DNA from: Enterococcus hulanensis
GTDB taxonomy: Bacteria > Bacillota > Bacilli > Lactobacillales > Enterococcaceae
Assembly: GCF_005405485.1 (NCBI RefSeq)
Contig: NZ_BJED01000009.1
Location: forward strand, 124,001 to 188,000
DNA length: 64,000 nt
Direction of reading: 5' to 3'
The notes below the pieces were generated by a model, which searched no databases, was not told the origin of the DNA, and saw only the letters and a list, made by a program, of their open reading frames with translations. The position numbers and the translations under genes are program-made. This document shows positions 13,587 to 22,024 of the stretch, piece after piece (the stretch's first letter is position 1; every line of letters starts with the position of its first letter).

Positions 13587-13853
13587 TTACTTTTGGATGA
13601 CATATTTCAAGGCACCGCTTGGACAGGTATCCACAACATGACTGGCGTTTTCAACACTGCCGTTATCGGGAATTATCCATGGTCTGCGTCCCACCTCAAA
13701 AATTTCGGAATTTCCTCGTACACAGTTTCCAATATGTGCGCAAATATCTTTATTGTAATAAATATCAATGCCCTCACCATGATATTTGCGATAACCTTGG
13801 GCTAATAACTCAGCTTCATTTACTGGCTCTTGATCAAATTTACTTCCGTTCAT
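13587..13853 (-). CDS. YjdI-like divergent 4Fe-4S mono-cluster protein
   Basis: This 88-residue protein matches the Fer4_19 family (COG3592). Cysteines visible are Cys38 and Cys44 in CAHIGNC and one in DTCPSGAL near residue 76, fewer than a standard ferredoxin. The RRPWI segment between them is typical of the family. It is followed by the YjdJ-like acetyltransferase; the pair is widespread but its role is not established. A likely promoter with TATAAT lies just upstream. Confidence 0.82.
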   Translation of the reverse strand: MNGSKFDQEPVNEAELLAQGYRKYHGEGIDIYYNKDICAHIGNCVRGNSEIFEVGRRPWIIPDNGSVENASHVVDTCPSGALKYVIQK

Positions 13854-13879
13854 TTTTTATCACTTCCTTTAAGTAAGAT

Positions 13880-13909
13880 TATAATAGGAATTATAAATAA
13901 ATTACACTA
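13880..13909 (-). promoter_or_regulatory. Candidate promoter of the yjdI-yjdJ-like pair
   Basis: Minus-strand TATAAT lies about 25 nt before the ATG, with a second TATAAT-like hexamer 14 nt further upstream and a TGTAAT at about 17 nt as a poor -35. Confidence 0.4.
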
Positions 13910-13918
13910 AAAAGGGTC

Positions 13919-14257
13919 TTAATAAGCTAAAAGTTCAATGAGAGCTTGCATCGCCTGATGAGCATCCGCTTGATCGGGAAAAGCCAACACAAATATTCGC
14001 CCACCAACAGTTTCGACTACCAATTCGAATACACCATCCTGTTGTCTAATTGAAAATGGCTTTAAGCAGTCCACAGTATAATAAACATTTCGCGGAGCCT
14101 TCGTTAATTCGTCTTCTTCTAATACATGCAGGCCACGACTTGAGAATATCAAAATTTTCCCCATCTGCTCTTCATAGATAGCCAGCTGATGCAACCCTTC
14201 GTCAGGAAACAACGCACGCAACTGAGCTTGCAACAATAAAAAGCTAGTCTCCTTCAT
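13919..14257 (-). CDS. Uncharacterised 112-residue protein
   Basis: I do not recognise this protein. It has no signal peptide or membrane helix. It starts with an amphipathic helix rich in Leu and Gln (LLLQAQLRALFPDEGL), then alternating beta-type segments (KILIFSSRGLHVLEE, VYYTVDCLKPFSI, VFELVVETVGGRIFVLAFP) and a final helix (ADAHQAMQALIELLAY), a layout that would suit a small PH-like or beta-barrel fold, though this is only a guess. The ATG lies inside the end of the gamma-carbonic anhydrase gene (14-nt overlap) with GGGAG upstream, so the two are probably translated together. Confidence 0.65.
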   Translation of the reverse strand: MKETSFLLLQAQLRALFPDEGLHQLAIYEEQMGKILIFSSRGLHVLEEDELTKAPRNVYYTVDCLKPFSIRQQDGVFELVVETVGGRIFVLAFPDQADAHQAMQALIELLAY

Positions 14258-14756
14258 GTGCGGCTCCCTCTGTTTGAATTCGTGGAAATTCTTTTTTTAA
14301 ATAAGCTTGCCCCAATTCGTAGTAGTGCTGAGCATTTTCGCGGTTCTTTTTTATTTCCTCTAGTGTTAATTGACGGATCACTCGTGCTGGAGAACCGAAG
14401 GCTAATGAATTTCTTGGAATCACTGTTCCTTCTGTCACCAATGATCCCGCACCGATTAAACTATTTTCACCAATCTCGGCGTGATTTAAAACAGTAGAGC
14501 CCATTCCAATCAATGCACCAGAATGAATCGTACAGCCATGGATAATACAAGCATGTCCGATCGTCACATAATCCTCAACCACTGCCGGTGCATCGTGATC
14601 GACATGTACAATCGTTCCATCTTGTATATTGCTCATTTTACCAATGGATATCTTATTGCTGTCACCACGTAAAACACTTTGAAACCAAATTGTCGTACCT
14701 TCTCCTAGTCTTACATCGCCATAAACATCCGCACTATTTGCAATAAAATTTGACAT
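14244..14756 (-). CDS. Gamma-carbonic anhydrase family hexapeptide protein
   Basis: This 170-residue left-handed beta-helix protein carries successive hexapeptide repeats (from YGDVRLGEGTTIW to LIGAGSLVTEG). Metal-binding histidines are present in TIVHVDHD and in IGHACIIHG, as in the YrdA/CaiE/gamma-CA group. Whether it hydrates CO2 is not known; many members are inactive or acyltransferase-like. The start is ATG 14754-14756 with GGAGG 7 nt upstream; an upstream in-frame ATG lies next to the promoter -10 and has no site. Confidence 0.85.
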   Translation of the reverse strand: MSNFIANSADVYGDVRLGEGTTIWFQSVLRGDSNKISIGKMSNIQDGTIVHVDHDAPAVVEDYVTIGHACIIHGCTIHSGALIGMGSTVLNHAEIGENSLIGAGSLVTEGTVIPRNSLAFGSPARVIRQLTLEEIKKNRENAQHYYELGQAYLKKEFPRIQTEGAAHEGD

Positions 14757-14812
14757 TTTCTTTCCTCCGACCAGCCGTATTTTTATTTTTTCTTCAACTT
14801 CTTTTCCAAATA

Positions 14813-14840
14813 AGTATAGCATTTATCGCCTGTTACTTCC
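14813..14840 (-). promoter_or_regulatory. Extended -10 promoter of the gamma-CA gene
   Basis: Minus-strand TGCTATACT at 14813-14821 lies about 57 nt before the chosen start. Its position argues against the longer protein start. Confidence 0.45.
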
Positions 14841-14875
14841 TTAACTGATAATACAGTAATAATTCTTTAAAATTG

Positions 14876-14904
14876 AAAAAGGACAGCGCTGGCAAACGCT
14901 GTCC
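14876..14904 (-). terminator. Intrinsic terminator of the ABC exporter operon
   Basis: An 8-bp GC-rich perfect stem (GGACAGCG/CGCTGTCC) is followed on the minus strand by five U residues, 9 nt after the stop codon of the second exporter gene. Confidence 0.9.
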
Positions 14905-14912
14905 ATAAAAAT

Positions 14913-16673
14913 CTATTCTGCTTCTTCCATAAATTGACTATTGTAAAGCTGTTCATAGAAACCGCCTTGCGCTAGCAACTCATTATGTGTACCATGTTCA
15001 ATAATTTGTCCATCCCGCATCACTAGGATATGGTCTGCATCACGAATGGTCGATAGTCGGTGGGCAATTACGAAGCTTGTCCGTCCTTCCATCACACGGT
15101 CCATCGCTTTTTGAATCAATCCTTCTAAACGTGTATCCACGGAACTGGTCGCCTCATCCAAAATTAGGATTTTAGGGTCGGAGATGATCGCTCGTGCGAT
15201 CGTCAGCAGCTGTTTCTGTCCGAGAGAAACGTTATTTCCCTCAGAATTGATTTCCATCTCATAGCCGCCTGGCATTGTTCGAATGAAATGATCAACATTC
15301 GCGGTCTTCGCTGCATCGACAACTTCATAATCAGTTGCTTCTAAACGACCGAACCGGATGTTATCGCCGATCGTTCCCTCATACAACCATGCATCCTGTA
15401 AAACCATTCCAAATAATGAACGAACGTCAGAACGATTCATTTCTTGTGTATTCACACCATCAATTAAAATTTTCCCGCTATTAATGTCATAAAAACGCAT
15501 TAACAAATTGATTAAGGTCGTCTTTCCGGCTCCAGTCGGCCCAACGATCGCGACCGTTTCGCCGGCTTTAACTTCAAAACTTAAATCTTCAATCAGCGGT
15601 TTCTTTGGATCATAACTGAATTTTACATGATCGAACACTACATTTCCTTGCACTGGCTCTGACAGCGACAAGTCCTGTTCATTTAGTTCTTCTTCTGGTT
15701 CATCCAGAATTTCAAAAACCCGTTTGGCTGAAGCCGAAGCACTTTGAATCATCGAAGACAGTTGTGTGATTTCACCCATTGGTTGGCTGACTTGCCAAAT
15801 ATATTGGATGAAGGCTTGTAATTGTCCGACTAAGATCACACCATGAATTACGTTCCAGCTTCCTAGAATCGCCATTGCAATGTAGGTTGCATAAGCTGTC
15901 AGTTGGACCAGCGGCTGCATCAAACTGGAAACAAATGCCGCTCGAAAACCAAAACGACGTAATTTATGATTAACCTCGCTGAAGCCGGCCAAAGTTTCTT
16001 GCTCGCGTCCGTATAATTTTAAAACACTGAAGCCGGTCATGTTTTCTTGTACAAAACCGTTCAGCTCACCAAGTGAATTTTGCATTCCTTGGAAATCTTT
16101 TTGTGAGATCTGAACGATCTTTCTAGAGATGACAATGGACAATGGAATCATGATCATGGAAATGATCGCCATCATAGGATTGATGTAAAACATCATCGCA
16201 ACCGCCAGTAAAATACCCAAAACAGCATTGATTGACTTAATAATCGCCTGCTGCATCGCATTACTAACTGCATCTACATCATTTGTTACGCGTGATAAAA
16301 TATTCCCTTGTTGATTACGATCAAAATAAGAGACTGGCAAGCGATTGATTTTCGCTTCGATGTCTTCTCGCAGATCACGCATCGCTGATTGAACGACATT
16401 TGCCATCAGCCAGCCTGTTCCTAACTGTGTACCGCTATAAGCTATACCCACAATCACGATCACGACTAGCCACTTAAAGACATAATCAAAGTTAATTGAA
16501 TCGCCTTGAGCAATATTTTTACTGACCTCTGTCGTAGGTAACCCTGTTAAGTAAGGCATCCATGTTCCTAAAACCAGTGTTCCGATGGCTAGGATTAAGA
16601 CCAAAATAAAAGTTTTTTTATAAGGATTGATATAATGCATCAAACGTTTTAAAGAAGAAGTGTATTTTCTCAT
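14913..16673 (-). CDS. Heterodimeric ABC exporter half, consensus Walker B (LmrD/EfrD-like)
   Basis: This 586-residue half-transporter has six membrane helices (about 15-320) and a nucleotide-binding domain. Walker A is GPTGAGKTT, Walker B ILILDEATSSVD keeps the catalytic Glu and the switch His is present in IAHRLST. Its signature motif is altered to VSLGQKQ instead of LSGGQ. Paired with the preceding gene (4-nt ATGA overlap) this gives one degenerate and one consensus ATP site, as in LmrCD, BmrCD and EfrCD multidrug exporters. The substrate cannot be read from the sequence. Confidence 0.92.
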   Translation of the reverse strand: MRKYTSSLKRLMHYINPYKKTFILVLILAIGTLVLGTWMPYLTGLPTTEVSKNIAQGDSINFDYVFKWLVVIVIVGIAYSGTQLGTGWLMANVVQSAMRDLREDIEAKINRLPVSYFDRNQQGNILSRVTNDVDAVSNAMQQAIIKSINAVLGILLAVAMMFYINPMMAIISMIMIPLSIVISRKIVQISQKDFQGMQNSLGELNGFVQENMTGFSVLKLYGREQETLAGFSEVNHKLRRFGFRAAFVSSLMQPLVQLTAYATYIAMAILGSWNVIHGVILVGQLQAFIQYIWQVSQPMGEITQLSSMIQSASASAKRVFEILDEPEEELNEQDLSLSEPVQGNVVFDHVKFSYDPKKPLIEDLSFEVKAGETVAIVGPTGAGKTTLINLLMRFYDINSGKILIDGVNTQEMNRSDVRSLFGMVLQDAWLYEGTIGDNIRFGRLEATDYEVVDAAKTANVDHFIRTMPGGYEMEINSEGNNVSLGQKQLLTIARAIISDPKILILDEATSSVDTRLEGLIQKAMDRVMEGRTSFVIAHRLSTIRDADHILVMRDGQIIEHGTHNELLAQGGFYEQLYNSQFMEEAE

Positions 16674-18400
16674 GCCAATTCCTCCTTCGATAACTGTGAT
16701 GCGGCAATGTCATAGTAAATTGGACAGTTTTCCAGCAACTCGCGGTGTGTTCCGATGCCAACGACGTCTCCCTCATTTAGGACAACGATTTTATCCGCGT
16801 GCATAATTGTTCCAACACGTTGTGCCACAATTAAAACGGCGGATTCGGTCGTTTCCTTTTTCAGACGAGCACGCAGCTTGGCATCCGTCTGATAATCCAA
16901 CGCGGAGAAGCTGTCGTCAAAGATATAGATTTCTGGTCGACGGATCACCGCACGGGCAATCGCTAGTCGTTGTTTTTGTCCACCCGAAAAGTTACTGCCG
17001 CCTTCTGACAATTCTTCTTGATATCCATCTGGTTTTTGCGAAATAAATTCCGCAGCTTGAGCAATTTCTGCTGCCTGCTCCATCTCTTCTTGAGTCGCGT
17101 CTTTTTTCCCGTAACGCAGATTATCTTCAATTGTTCCGGTAAATAATTGCGCCTTTTGCGGAATATAGCCGATTTTTTCTCGCAGGTCTTTCAGACGATA
17201 CTCGCGTACATCTCGCCCGTCAACTAAGACTTGTCCCTCTGTCACATCATAGAAACGCGGGATCAATTGAATCAAGGTTGATTTTCCAGAACCCGTGCTT
17301 CCGATAAAAGCGACTGTCTCACCGGGTTTGGCTGTAAAGCTAACATTGCGAATTACAGGACTTTCCGAGTGTCCTGGATAAGCAAAGGTTACATCACGAA
17401 ATTCTAGGGTACTTTTTTCAGTCGGCTCTATTACTTTTTCAGGATTGTCTTTAATGATCGGGTCCATATCAAAAACTTCTTGAATCCGTTGAGCCGAAAC
17501 ATTCGCTCGCGGATACATCATGAAGACCGTCGCAAAGAGCATAAACGAGAACAATGCATGGAAGATGTATTCAATGAAGGCAATCAATGTTCCAACTGCT
17601 AAAGAGCCATCACTAATCTGAACCGTCCCATTCCAAATAATTAGAACCATTACTATATTAAATAGGAAGAAAAATCCCGGCTGGGCCACTGCCATCAAAT
17701 GAAATAAGCTTTTTGAGCTATTTGTATAGGCATCGTTAACTAGCCGGAAACGCATTTCTTCGAATTTTTCATTGACGAAAGCACGGATTACTCGCAGGCC
17801 TGAAAGGTTTTCCCGTAAGATTCCGTTAATATTGTCCAAGTTCTTTTGCTGCTTGGTCGATAACGGTTCAGAATATTTCGCTATTAAGATAACTGCTAAT
17901 AATAAAATCGGCAGTGATAACAGCACATAAATTCCTAAACCGGGACTCGTCCGCATGATCAAATACAAACTCATTCCAAACATCATTGGAGTCATAAACC
18001 CGGTAGTTAAAATATTTTGCATGAACAACATAATCTGATAGGCATCATTTGTCGCTCTAGTAATTAAAGATGGTACACCAATTTGCTCATACTCTGAATG
18101 GGAGAAGGTTTGAACTTTTTCAAAAAGATCATCACGAATAGCTGCAACCATTCTAGAGGTAATCTGAGAACTGAAGTATCGTAATGAAATGCTCATGACT
18201 ATCCCAACGACCGTAATCGCAATCATTATGATACCCATCTTCTGTACATAATTAAAATCGTTATTCCCAATTCCCTTATCGATCATCATAGCCAAAATCG
18301 TCGGCAACCCCAACTCAATCAAGATAAATCCGAAAACACTGATGAAATCAAACAATAATAGCTTTTTGTAGCGCAAGGTATACCGCAACATCAACTTCAT
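16670..18400 (-). CDS. Heterodimeric ABC exporter half, degenerate Walker B (LmrC/EfrC-like)
   Basis: This 576-residue half-transporter has six membrane helices and a nucleotide-binding domain with Walker A GSTGSGKST and a consensus FSGGQKQ signature. Walker B is IYIFDDSFSALD with Asp in place of the catalytic Glu, and the switch His is replaced by Gln (VAQRVGT). These are the marks of the degenerate-site partner in a heterodimeric exporter. The start is ATG 18398-18400 with GAGGCGAG upstream; a start 12 codons earlier would overlap the probable -10. Confidence 0.92.
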   Translation of the reverse strand: MKLMLRYTLRYKKLLLFDFISVFGFILIELGLPTILAMMIDKGIGNNDFNYVQKMGIIMIAITVVGIVMSISLRYFSSQITSRMVAAIRDDLFEKVQTFSHSEYEQIGVPSLITRATNDAYQIMLFMQNILTTGFMTPMMFGMSLYLIMRTSPGLGIYVLLSLPILLLAVILIAKYSEPLSTKQQKNLDNINGILRENLSGLRVIRAFVNEKFEEMRFRLVNDAYTNSSKSLFHLMAVAQPGFFFLFNIVMVLIIWNGTVQISDGSLAVGTLIAFIEYIFHALFSFMLFATVFMMYPRANVSAQRIQEVFDMDPIIKDNPEKVIEPTEKSTLEFRDVTFAYPGHSESPVIRNVSFTAKPGETVAFIGSTGSGKSTLIQLIPRFYDVTEGQVLVDGRDVREYRLKDLREKIGYIPQKAQLFTGTIEDNLRYGKKDATQEEMEQAAEIAQAAEFISQKPDGYQEELSEGGSNFSGGQKQRLAIARAVIRRPEIYIFDDSFSALDYQTDAKLRARLKKETTESAVLIVAQRVGTIMHADKIVVLNEGDVVGIGTHRELLENCPIYYDIAASQLSKEELA

Positions 18401-18434
18401 TTTTTCTCGCCTCTTTCTATACCGTAATGACTCC

Positions 18435-18465
18435 AATATAGCATAAATAAAAGACTTCTGTCTGC
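18435..18465 (-). promoter_or_regulatory. Extended -10 promoter of the ABC exporter operon
   Basis: Minus-strand TGCTATATT at 18435-18443 is about 35 nt before the chosen start. The -35 match is poor. Confidence 0.45.
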
Positions 18466-18539
18466 TCAGTAATTTGCTTTTTTATTTTTGTTTTTTGGAC
18501 TTTCTGAAAATTTCTAAGTAATCCTCATTTCACTTCCTA

Positions 18540-18760
18540 GTTTCTATACTTCTTATTTATTCTGTGATAAACTACAAGTAATTGTTGTAAGAACAACCCA
18601 ATGAACGGTGAAATTGTTTTTTCAAGCAAGAAGCAAAGACGAGGCTTCTTCTCAATGTTTTAGCAGGAGCTAAGATGTCGAGCATAAAAAAATAGGTGGC
18701 AATCGCCCCTCATTTTGTCGTGGAAAAAATTGCTATTAAGCAAATAAAGGAGATAGATTC
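18540..18760 (+). promoter_or_regulatory. Promoter and structured leader of rpoY-rnjA
   Basis: The gap between the divergent exporter and rpoY is 360 nt. A TGATAAACT extended -10-like element lies at about 18564-18572. The following ~190 nt can form at least three hairpins in order: TTGTT/AACAA, AAGAAGC/GCTTCTT (7 bp) and TTAGC/GCTAA, plus a short GGC/GCC stem near the end. No U-run follows them and no known riboswitch motif was recognised. It could be a regulatory 5' UTR. Confidence 0.45.
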
Positions 18761-18973
18761 ATGATTTACAAAGTTTATTATCAAGAAACCAAAGACCGCA
18801 ACCCAAAACGTGAGCAGACACAATCACTCTATTTGGAAGCAGAAAATGAAGAAGTAGTACACAATTTATTACGCGAGAACACCCCATATAACGTGGAATA
18901 CATTCAACTTTTAGAAGGCAATCATTTAGAATACGAAAAAGAAAATGCCGACTTCAAGTTAACGGAGTTCTAG
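18761..18973 (+). CDS. rpoY: RNA polymerase epsilon subunit
   Basis: This 70-residue acidic protein matches DUF1447/YkzG, the small RNA polymerase subunit (epsilon) of Firmicutes that sits near the secondary channel face. It starts with [10 protein letters not shown] and has no membrane segment. It ends 1 nt before rnjA, an order shared with Bacillus ykzG-rnjA. A strong AAAGGAG site precedes the ATG. Confidence 0.93.
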   Translation: MIYKVYYQETKDRNPKREQTQSLYLEAENEEVVHNLLRENTPYNVEYIQLLEGNHLEYEKENADFKLTEF

Positions 18974-18974
18974 C

Positions 18975-20651
18975 ATGAAACTTTCGCTAAAAAACAATGA
19001 GACTGGTGTCTTTGCCATTGGTGGATTGGGCGAAATCGGAAAAAATATGTATGGGGTTCAATTCCAAGATGAGATTATCATCATTGATGCTGGAATAAAG
19101 TTTCCAGAAGATGACCTATTAGGAATTGATTATGTCATTCCCGATTTTAGTTATGTAGTCCAAAATATTAATAAGGTAAAAGCACTCGTTATCACACATG
19201 GTCACGAGGACCATATCGGTGGTGTGCCTTATCTATTGAAGCAGGCTAATATTCCAATCTATGCGGGCGCATTAGCTTTGGCTTTGATCAAAAATAAATT
19301 AGATGAGCACGGATTATTACGTGACGCCGAATTACATGAAATCGAAGAAGATTCCGTGATTCGTTTCCGAAAAACGTCAGTCAGTTTTTTCCGTACCACT
19401 CACAGTATTCCCGATCCATTAGGTGTCGTAGTTAAAACGCCTTCTGGCAACATTGTGGAAACCGGCGACTTCAAATTTGACTTTACTCCGGTAGGTCAGC
19501 CGGCCAACCTACATCGTATGGCTAAGCTTGGCGAAGAAGGCGTCTTGTGTCTGCTTTCTGATAGTACCAATGCAGAAGTCCCTACTTTTACTAAATCCGA
19601 ACAGACAATTGGGCAATCGATCTTACGGATCATGGAAAAAATCGAAGGCCGGATCATCTTCGCTACCTTCGCTTCCAATATTTCACGTCTGCAACAAGCT
19701 GCTAATGCCGCTGTCGCAACTGGACGTAAAATAGCGGTCTTCGGACGTAGTATGGAAAATGCGATTGTTAATGGGCAAAAATTGGGTTACATTACCGTTC
19801 CCGATGGCACATTCGTTGACGCCCATGAAATCAATCATTTACCTGCCAATGAATTAATGATCCTATGTACGGGGTCTCAAGGTGAACCAATGGCGGCTCT
19901 TTCTCGAATCGCTAATGGGACACACCGTCAGATACAAATTCAACCAGATGATACCGTGATTTTTTCAAGTTCACCGATTCCTGGCAATACGACGAGTGTC
20001 AATCATTTGATCAACTTGCTTTCCGAAGCTGGTGCTGAAGTTATTCATGGTAAAGTGAACAACATTCATACTTCCGGTCACGGCAGTCAGCAAGAACAAA
20101 AATTGATGTTGCGTTTAATGAAACCAAAGTATTTTGTTCCGATCCATGGTGAATTCCGCATGTTGAAAATCCATACGGGCTTAGCTCAGGACACTGGTGT
20201 TCCAGAAGAAAATTGTTTCATTATGGAAAACGGCGACATGCTAGCATTAACAGCAGACAGCGCTCGCCGCGCAGGTCACTTCAATGCCAGTGATGTGTAC
20301 GTTGACGGCAGCGGTATCGGCGATATTGGTAATGTCGTGTTACGTGATCGCCGAATTCTTTCTGAAGAAGGATTAGTTTTAGCGGTTGCTACCGTAGATA
20401 TCGAAAAGAAAGAAATTCTAGCTGGTCCAGATATTTTATCTCGTGGATTTGTTTACATGAGAGAATCTGGTGAAATGATCAATGAAGGCCAACGAATTTT
20501 ATTCCATGCATTACGCGAAGCTTTGAATGAAGCGGGATGTACCGAAACAAAACTAAAAAATGCAATGGTCGCAGCTTTGCAGCCATTCCTATTTGATCAA
20601 ACAGAACGTCATCCGATGATCTTACCGATGATCATGACACCTGATAACTAA
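18975..20651 (+). CDS. rnjA: Ribonuclease J1
   Basis: RNase J is a 5'-3' exo- and endoribonuclease of the metallo-beta-lactamase/beta-CASP family that controls mRNA turnover and rRNA maturation. The zinc motif HGHEDH is at 75-80 and further ligands are visible in [14 protein letters not shown] and the C-terminal [10 protein letters not shown]. The length of 558 is normal for RnjA. The start codon is 1 nt after the rpoY stop, with GGAG inside rpoY. Confidence 0.96.
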   Translation: MKLSLKNNETGVFAIGGLGEIGKNMYGVQFQDEIIIIDAGIKFPEDDLLGIDYVIPDFSYVVQNINKVKALVITHGHEDHIGGVPYLLKQANIPIYAGALALALIKNKLDEHGLLRDAELHEIEEDSVIRFRKTSVSFFRTTHSIPDPLGVVVKTPSGNIVETGDFKFDFTPVGQPANLHRMAKLGEEGVLCLLSDSTNAEVPTFTKSEQTIGQSILRIMEKIEGRIIFATFASNISRLQQAANAAVATGRKIAVFGRSMENAIVNGQKLGYITVPDGTFVDAHEINHLPANELMILCTGSQGEPMAALSRIANGTHRQIQIQPDDTVIFSSSPIPGNTTSVNHLINLLSEAGAEVIHGKVNNIHTSGHGSQQEQKLMLRLMKPKYFVPIHGEFRMLKIHTGLAQDTGVPEENCFIMENGDMLALTADSARRAGHFNASDVYVDGSGIGDIGNVVLRDRRILSEEGLVLAVATVDIEKKEILAGPDILSRGFVYMRESGEMINEGQRILFHALREALNEAGCTETKLKNAMVAALQPFLFDQTERHPMILPMIMTPDN

Positions 20652-20655
20652 GAAA

Positions 20656-20766
20656 GGCTTCGCGAACTCGCTCAGCTTTTGAGCAATAAGACCAAAATAT
20701 TTCTAAATTGCTTCTCAAATTTCGAAATATTTTTGCTTATTGCCGATAAAGCTAGTTCGTGAAGCC
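20656..20766 (+). repeat. 111-nt imperfect inverted repeat after rnjA
   Basis: Three nested blocks pair with each other: GGCTTCGCGAAC (20656-20667) with GTTCGTGAAGCC (20755-20766), AGCTTT with AAAGCT, and GCAATAAG...CAAAATATTTC with GAAATATTTTTG.CTTATTGC. The whole folds into one long hairpin with a loop of about 15 nt. No U-run follows it; a separate terminator lies 75 nt downstream. Confidence 0.7.
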
Positions 20767-20840
20767 AGACATGGATATACCCGCTACAAAGCGATTTATT
20801 CATGTGAAAAATTTATACTTCCTTTAATGTTAACAAAAGC

Positions 20841-20875
20841 ATCTATCTGATAAATCAGATAGATATTTTTTTATT
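20841..20875 (+). terminator. Intrinsic terminator of rpoY-rnjA
   Basis: A perfect 10-bp stem (ATCTATCTGA/TCAGATAGAT) with a TAAA loop is followed by ATTTTTTTATTTT. Confidence 0.9.
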
Positions 20876-20970
20876 TTATTATCAAAATGAACAACTACTT
20901 CTTCATTTCTTTAAACAGCCCTTTTTATGCAAAAAAGAATATTATTTTCATGAAAATACAACAAAATCAA

Positions 20971-20999
20971 TTGACAAACAATTGGATTATTTGCACAAT
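20971..20999 (+). promoter_or_regulatory. Candidate promoter of the TetR gene
   Basis: A perfect TTGACA (20971-20976) is followed after 17 nt by CACAAT (20994-20999), a weak -10. Confidence 0.45.
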
Positions 21000-21020
21000 G
21001 AAAGTTAGCTAGAAAGAATA

Positions 21021-21040
21021 AATAACTAACACTAGTTATT
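21021..21040. promoter_or_regulatory. Inverted repeat, candidate TetR-family operator
   Basis: AATAACTA and TAGTTATT form a perfect 8-bp inverted repeat with a 4-nt centre, 22-41 nt downstream of the -10 and about 40 nt before the regulator's ATG. The position suits autorepression. Confidence 0.5.
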
Positions 21041-21078
21041 TTAAAGTTTCTTGAATTTAGAATAAAGGAAGATAAACT

Positions 21079-21582
21079 ATGGTAAGAACACAACGCGTGC
21101 AACGGAGCCATATCATTGATGGCGCCTACCAATTAATCATCAATGAAGGGTTTAAAAAATTTCATGCTCGCAATATCGCAAAACATATTGCCTGCTCGAC
21201 TCAACCGATCTATCGTGAATTTGCCAATTTAGCTGAGTTGAAATCGGTTTTAACCAATCGCATCATAGTTAAATACCAAGATTTCATAGAAGATCAAGAA
21301 CCAAAATCATTGCAAGCCCTATCAACAGCTATCACAAATTACGCAACAGATTATCCAGATGAGTTTCACCGCTTTTTCTTACAGGATTCTGAAACGATCC
21401 AACTAGTCAAACAAGTAACAAGTGATGTTTTTAGTACAATTCAGCCTGAAAAGTGTAATCCCGTCTTTTTTGATTTTTTCTGGCAGTATTGTATTGGTAA
21501 GGCCGCGTTGGCCATCAATGATGCCAATCATACTGATGATTTAGAAGAAGATCGGCTCTTTCAATTCTCTTTTGAAAGCTAA
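21079..21582 (+). CDS. TetR/AcrR family transcriptional regulator
   Basis: This 167-residue protein has an N-terminal helix-turn-helix (about 10-55; ARNIAKHIACSTQPIYREF is the recognition region with a YREF in place of the usual YYHF) and a helical C-terminal domain with no recognised ligand motif. It is shorter than typical TetR proteins (about 190). It is monocistronic, bounded by terminators, and next to no obvious target gene, so its regulon is unknown; the inverted repeat upstream suggests autoregulation. Confidence 0.8.
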   Translation: MVRTQRVQRSHIIDGAYQLIINEGFKKFHARNIAKHIACSTQPIYREFANLAELKSVLTNRIIVKYQDFIEDQEPKSLQALSTAITNYATDYPDEFHRFFLQDSETIQLVKQVTSDVFSTIQPEKCNPVFFDFFWQYCIGKAALAINDANHTDDLEEDRLFQFSFES

Positions 21583-21632
21583 ACTCTTTAGTGAATCAGA
21601 GTTGTAGGATTTCCATAAACCTTTTTTAGCAG

Positions 21633-21670
21633 AAAAAAAGCCTTAGAGAAATTTCTCTAAGGCTTTGTGG
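21633..21670 (-). terminator. Terminator between the TetR gene and cspA, probably bidirectional
   Basis: A perfect inverted repeat (21637-21666, AAAGCCTTAGAG at its ends) lies between two convergent genes. The minus strand carries a good U-run (21633-21639) for cspA; the plus strand has a weaker GTGGTTTTATT. Confidence 0.85.
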
Positions 21671-21672
21671 TT

Positions 21673-21873
21673 TTATTGCTTGTTAACGTTAGCTGCTTGA
21701 GGTCCGCGATCGCTTTCTTCAACATCGAAAGTTACTGCTTGTCCTTCTTCTAATGTTTTGAAGCCGTCGCCTTGGATAGCTGAGAAATGTACGAATACAT
21801 CGCTGCCATCTTCACGAGTGATGAAGCCAAAACCTTTTTCTGCGTTAAACCATTTTACTGTTCCGTTTTCCAT
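21673..21873 (-). CDS. cspA: Cold shock protein
   Basis: This 66-residue OB-fold RNA chaperone has both RNA-binding motifs, KGFGFIT (13-19) and DVFVHFSAI (25-33). It is monocistronic with a strong GAGGAGG site. The product melts mRNA secondary structure; the strand of about 150 nt upstream is the expected 5' UTR, but I see no conserved cold-box motif that I could defend. Which Csp paralogue it is cannot be told from the window, and the symbol is generic. Confidence 0.93.
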   Translation of the reverse strand: MENGTVKWFNAEKGFGFITREDGSDVFVHFSAIQGDGFKTLEEGQAVTFDVEESDRGPQAANVNKQ

Positions 21874-22024
21874 GAATAAAATCCTCCTCGTGCCTAAGCA
21901 CTTATTGATTGTAACATTGCTGGCTTACGAAAAGGGAAACATATGTGTACCAACTCGCAACTCAAACAAAATTACAATAATAGTTTAACACTGGTTTTAG
22001 CCTAGGCGCAAGGGTTTTCAATCG

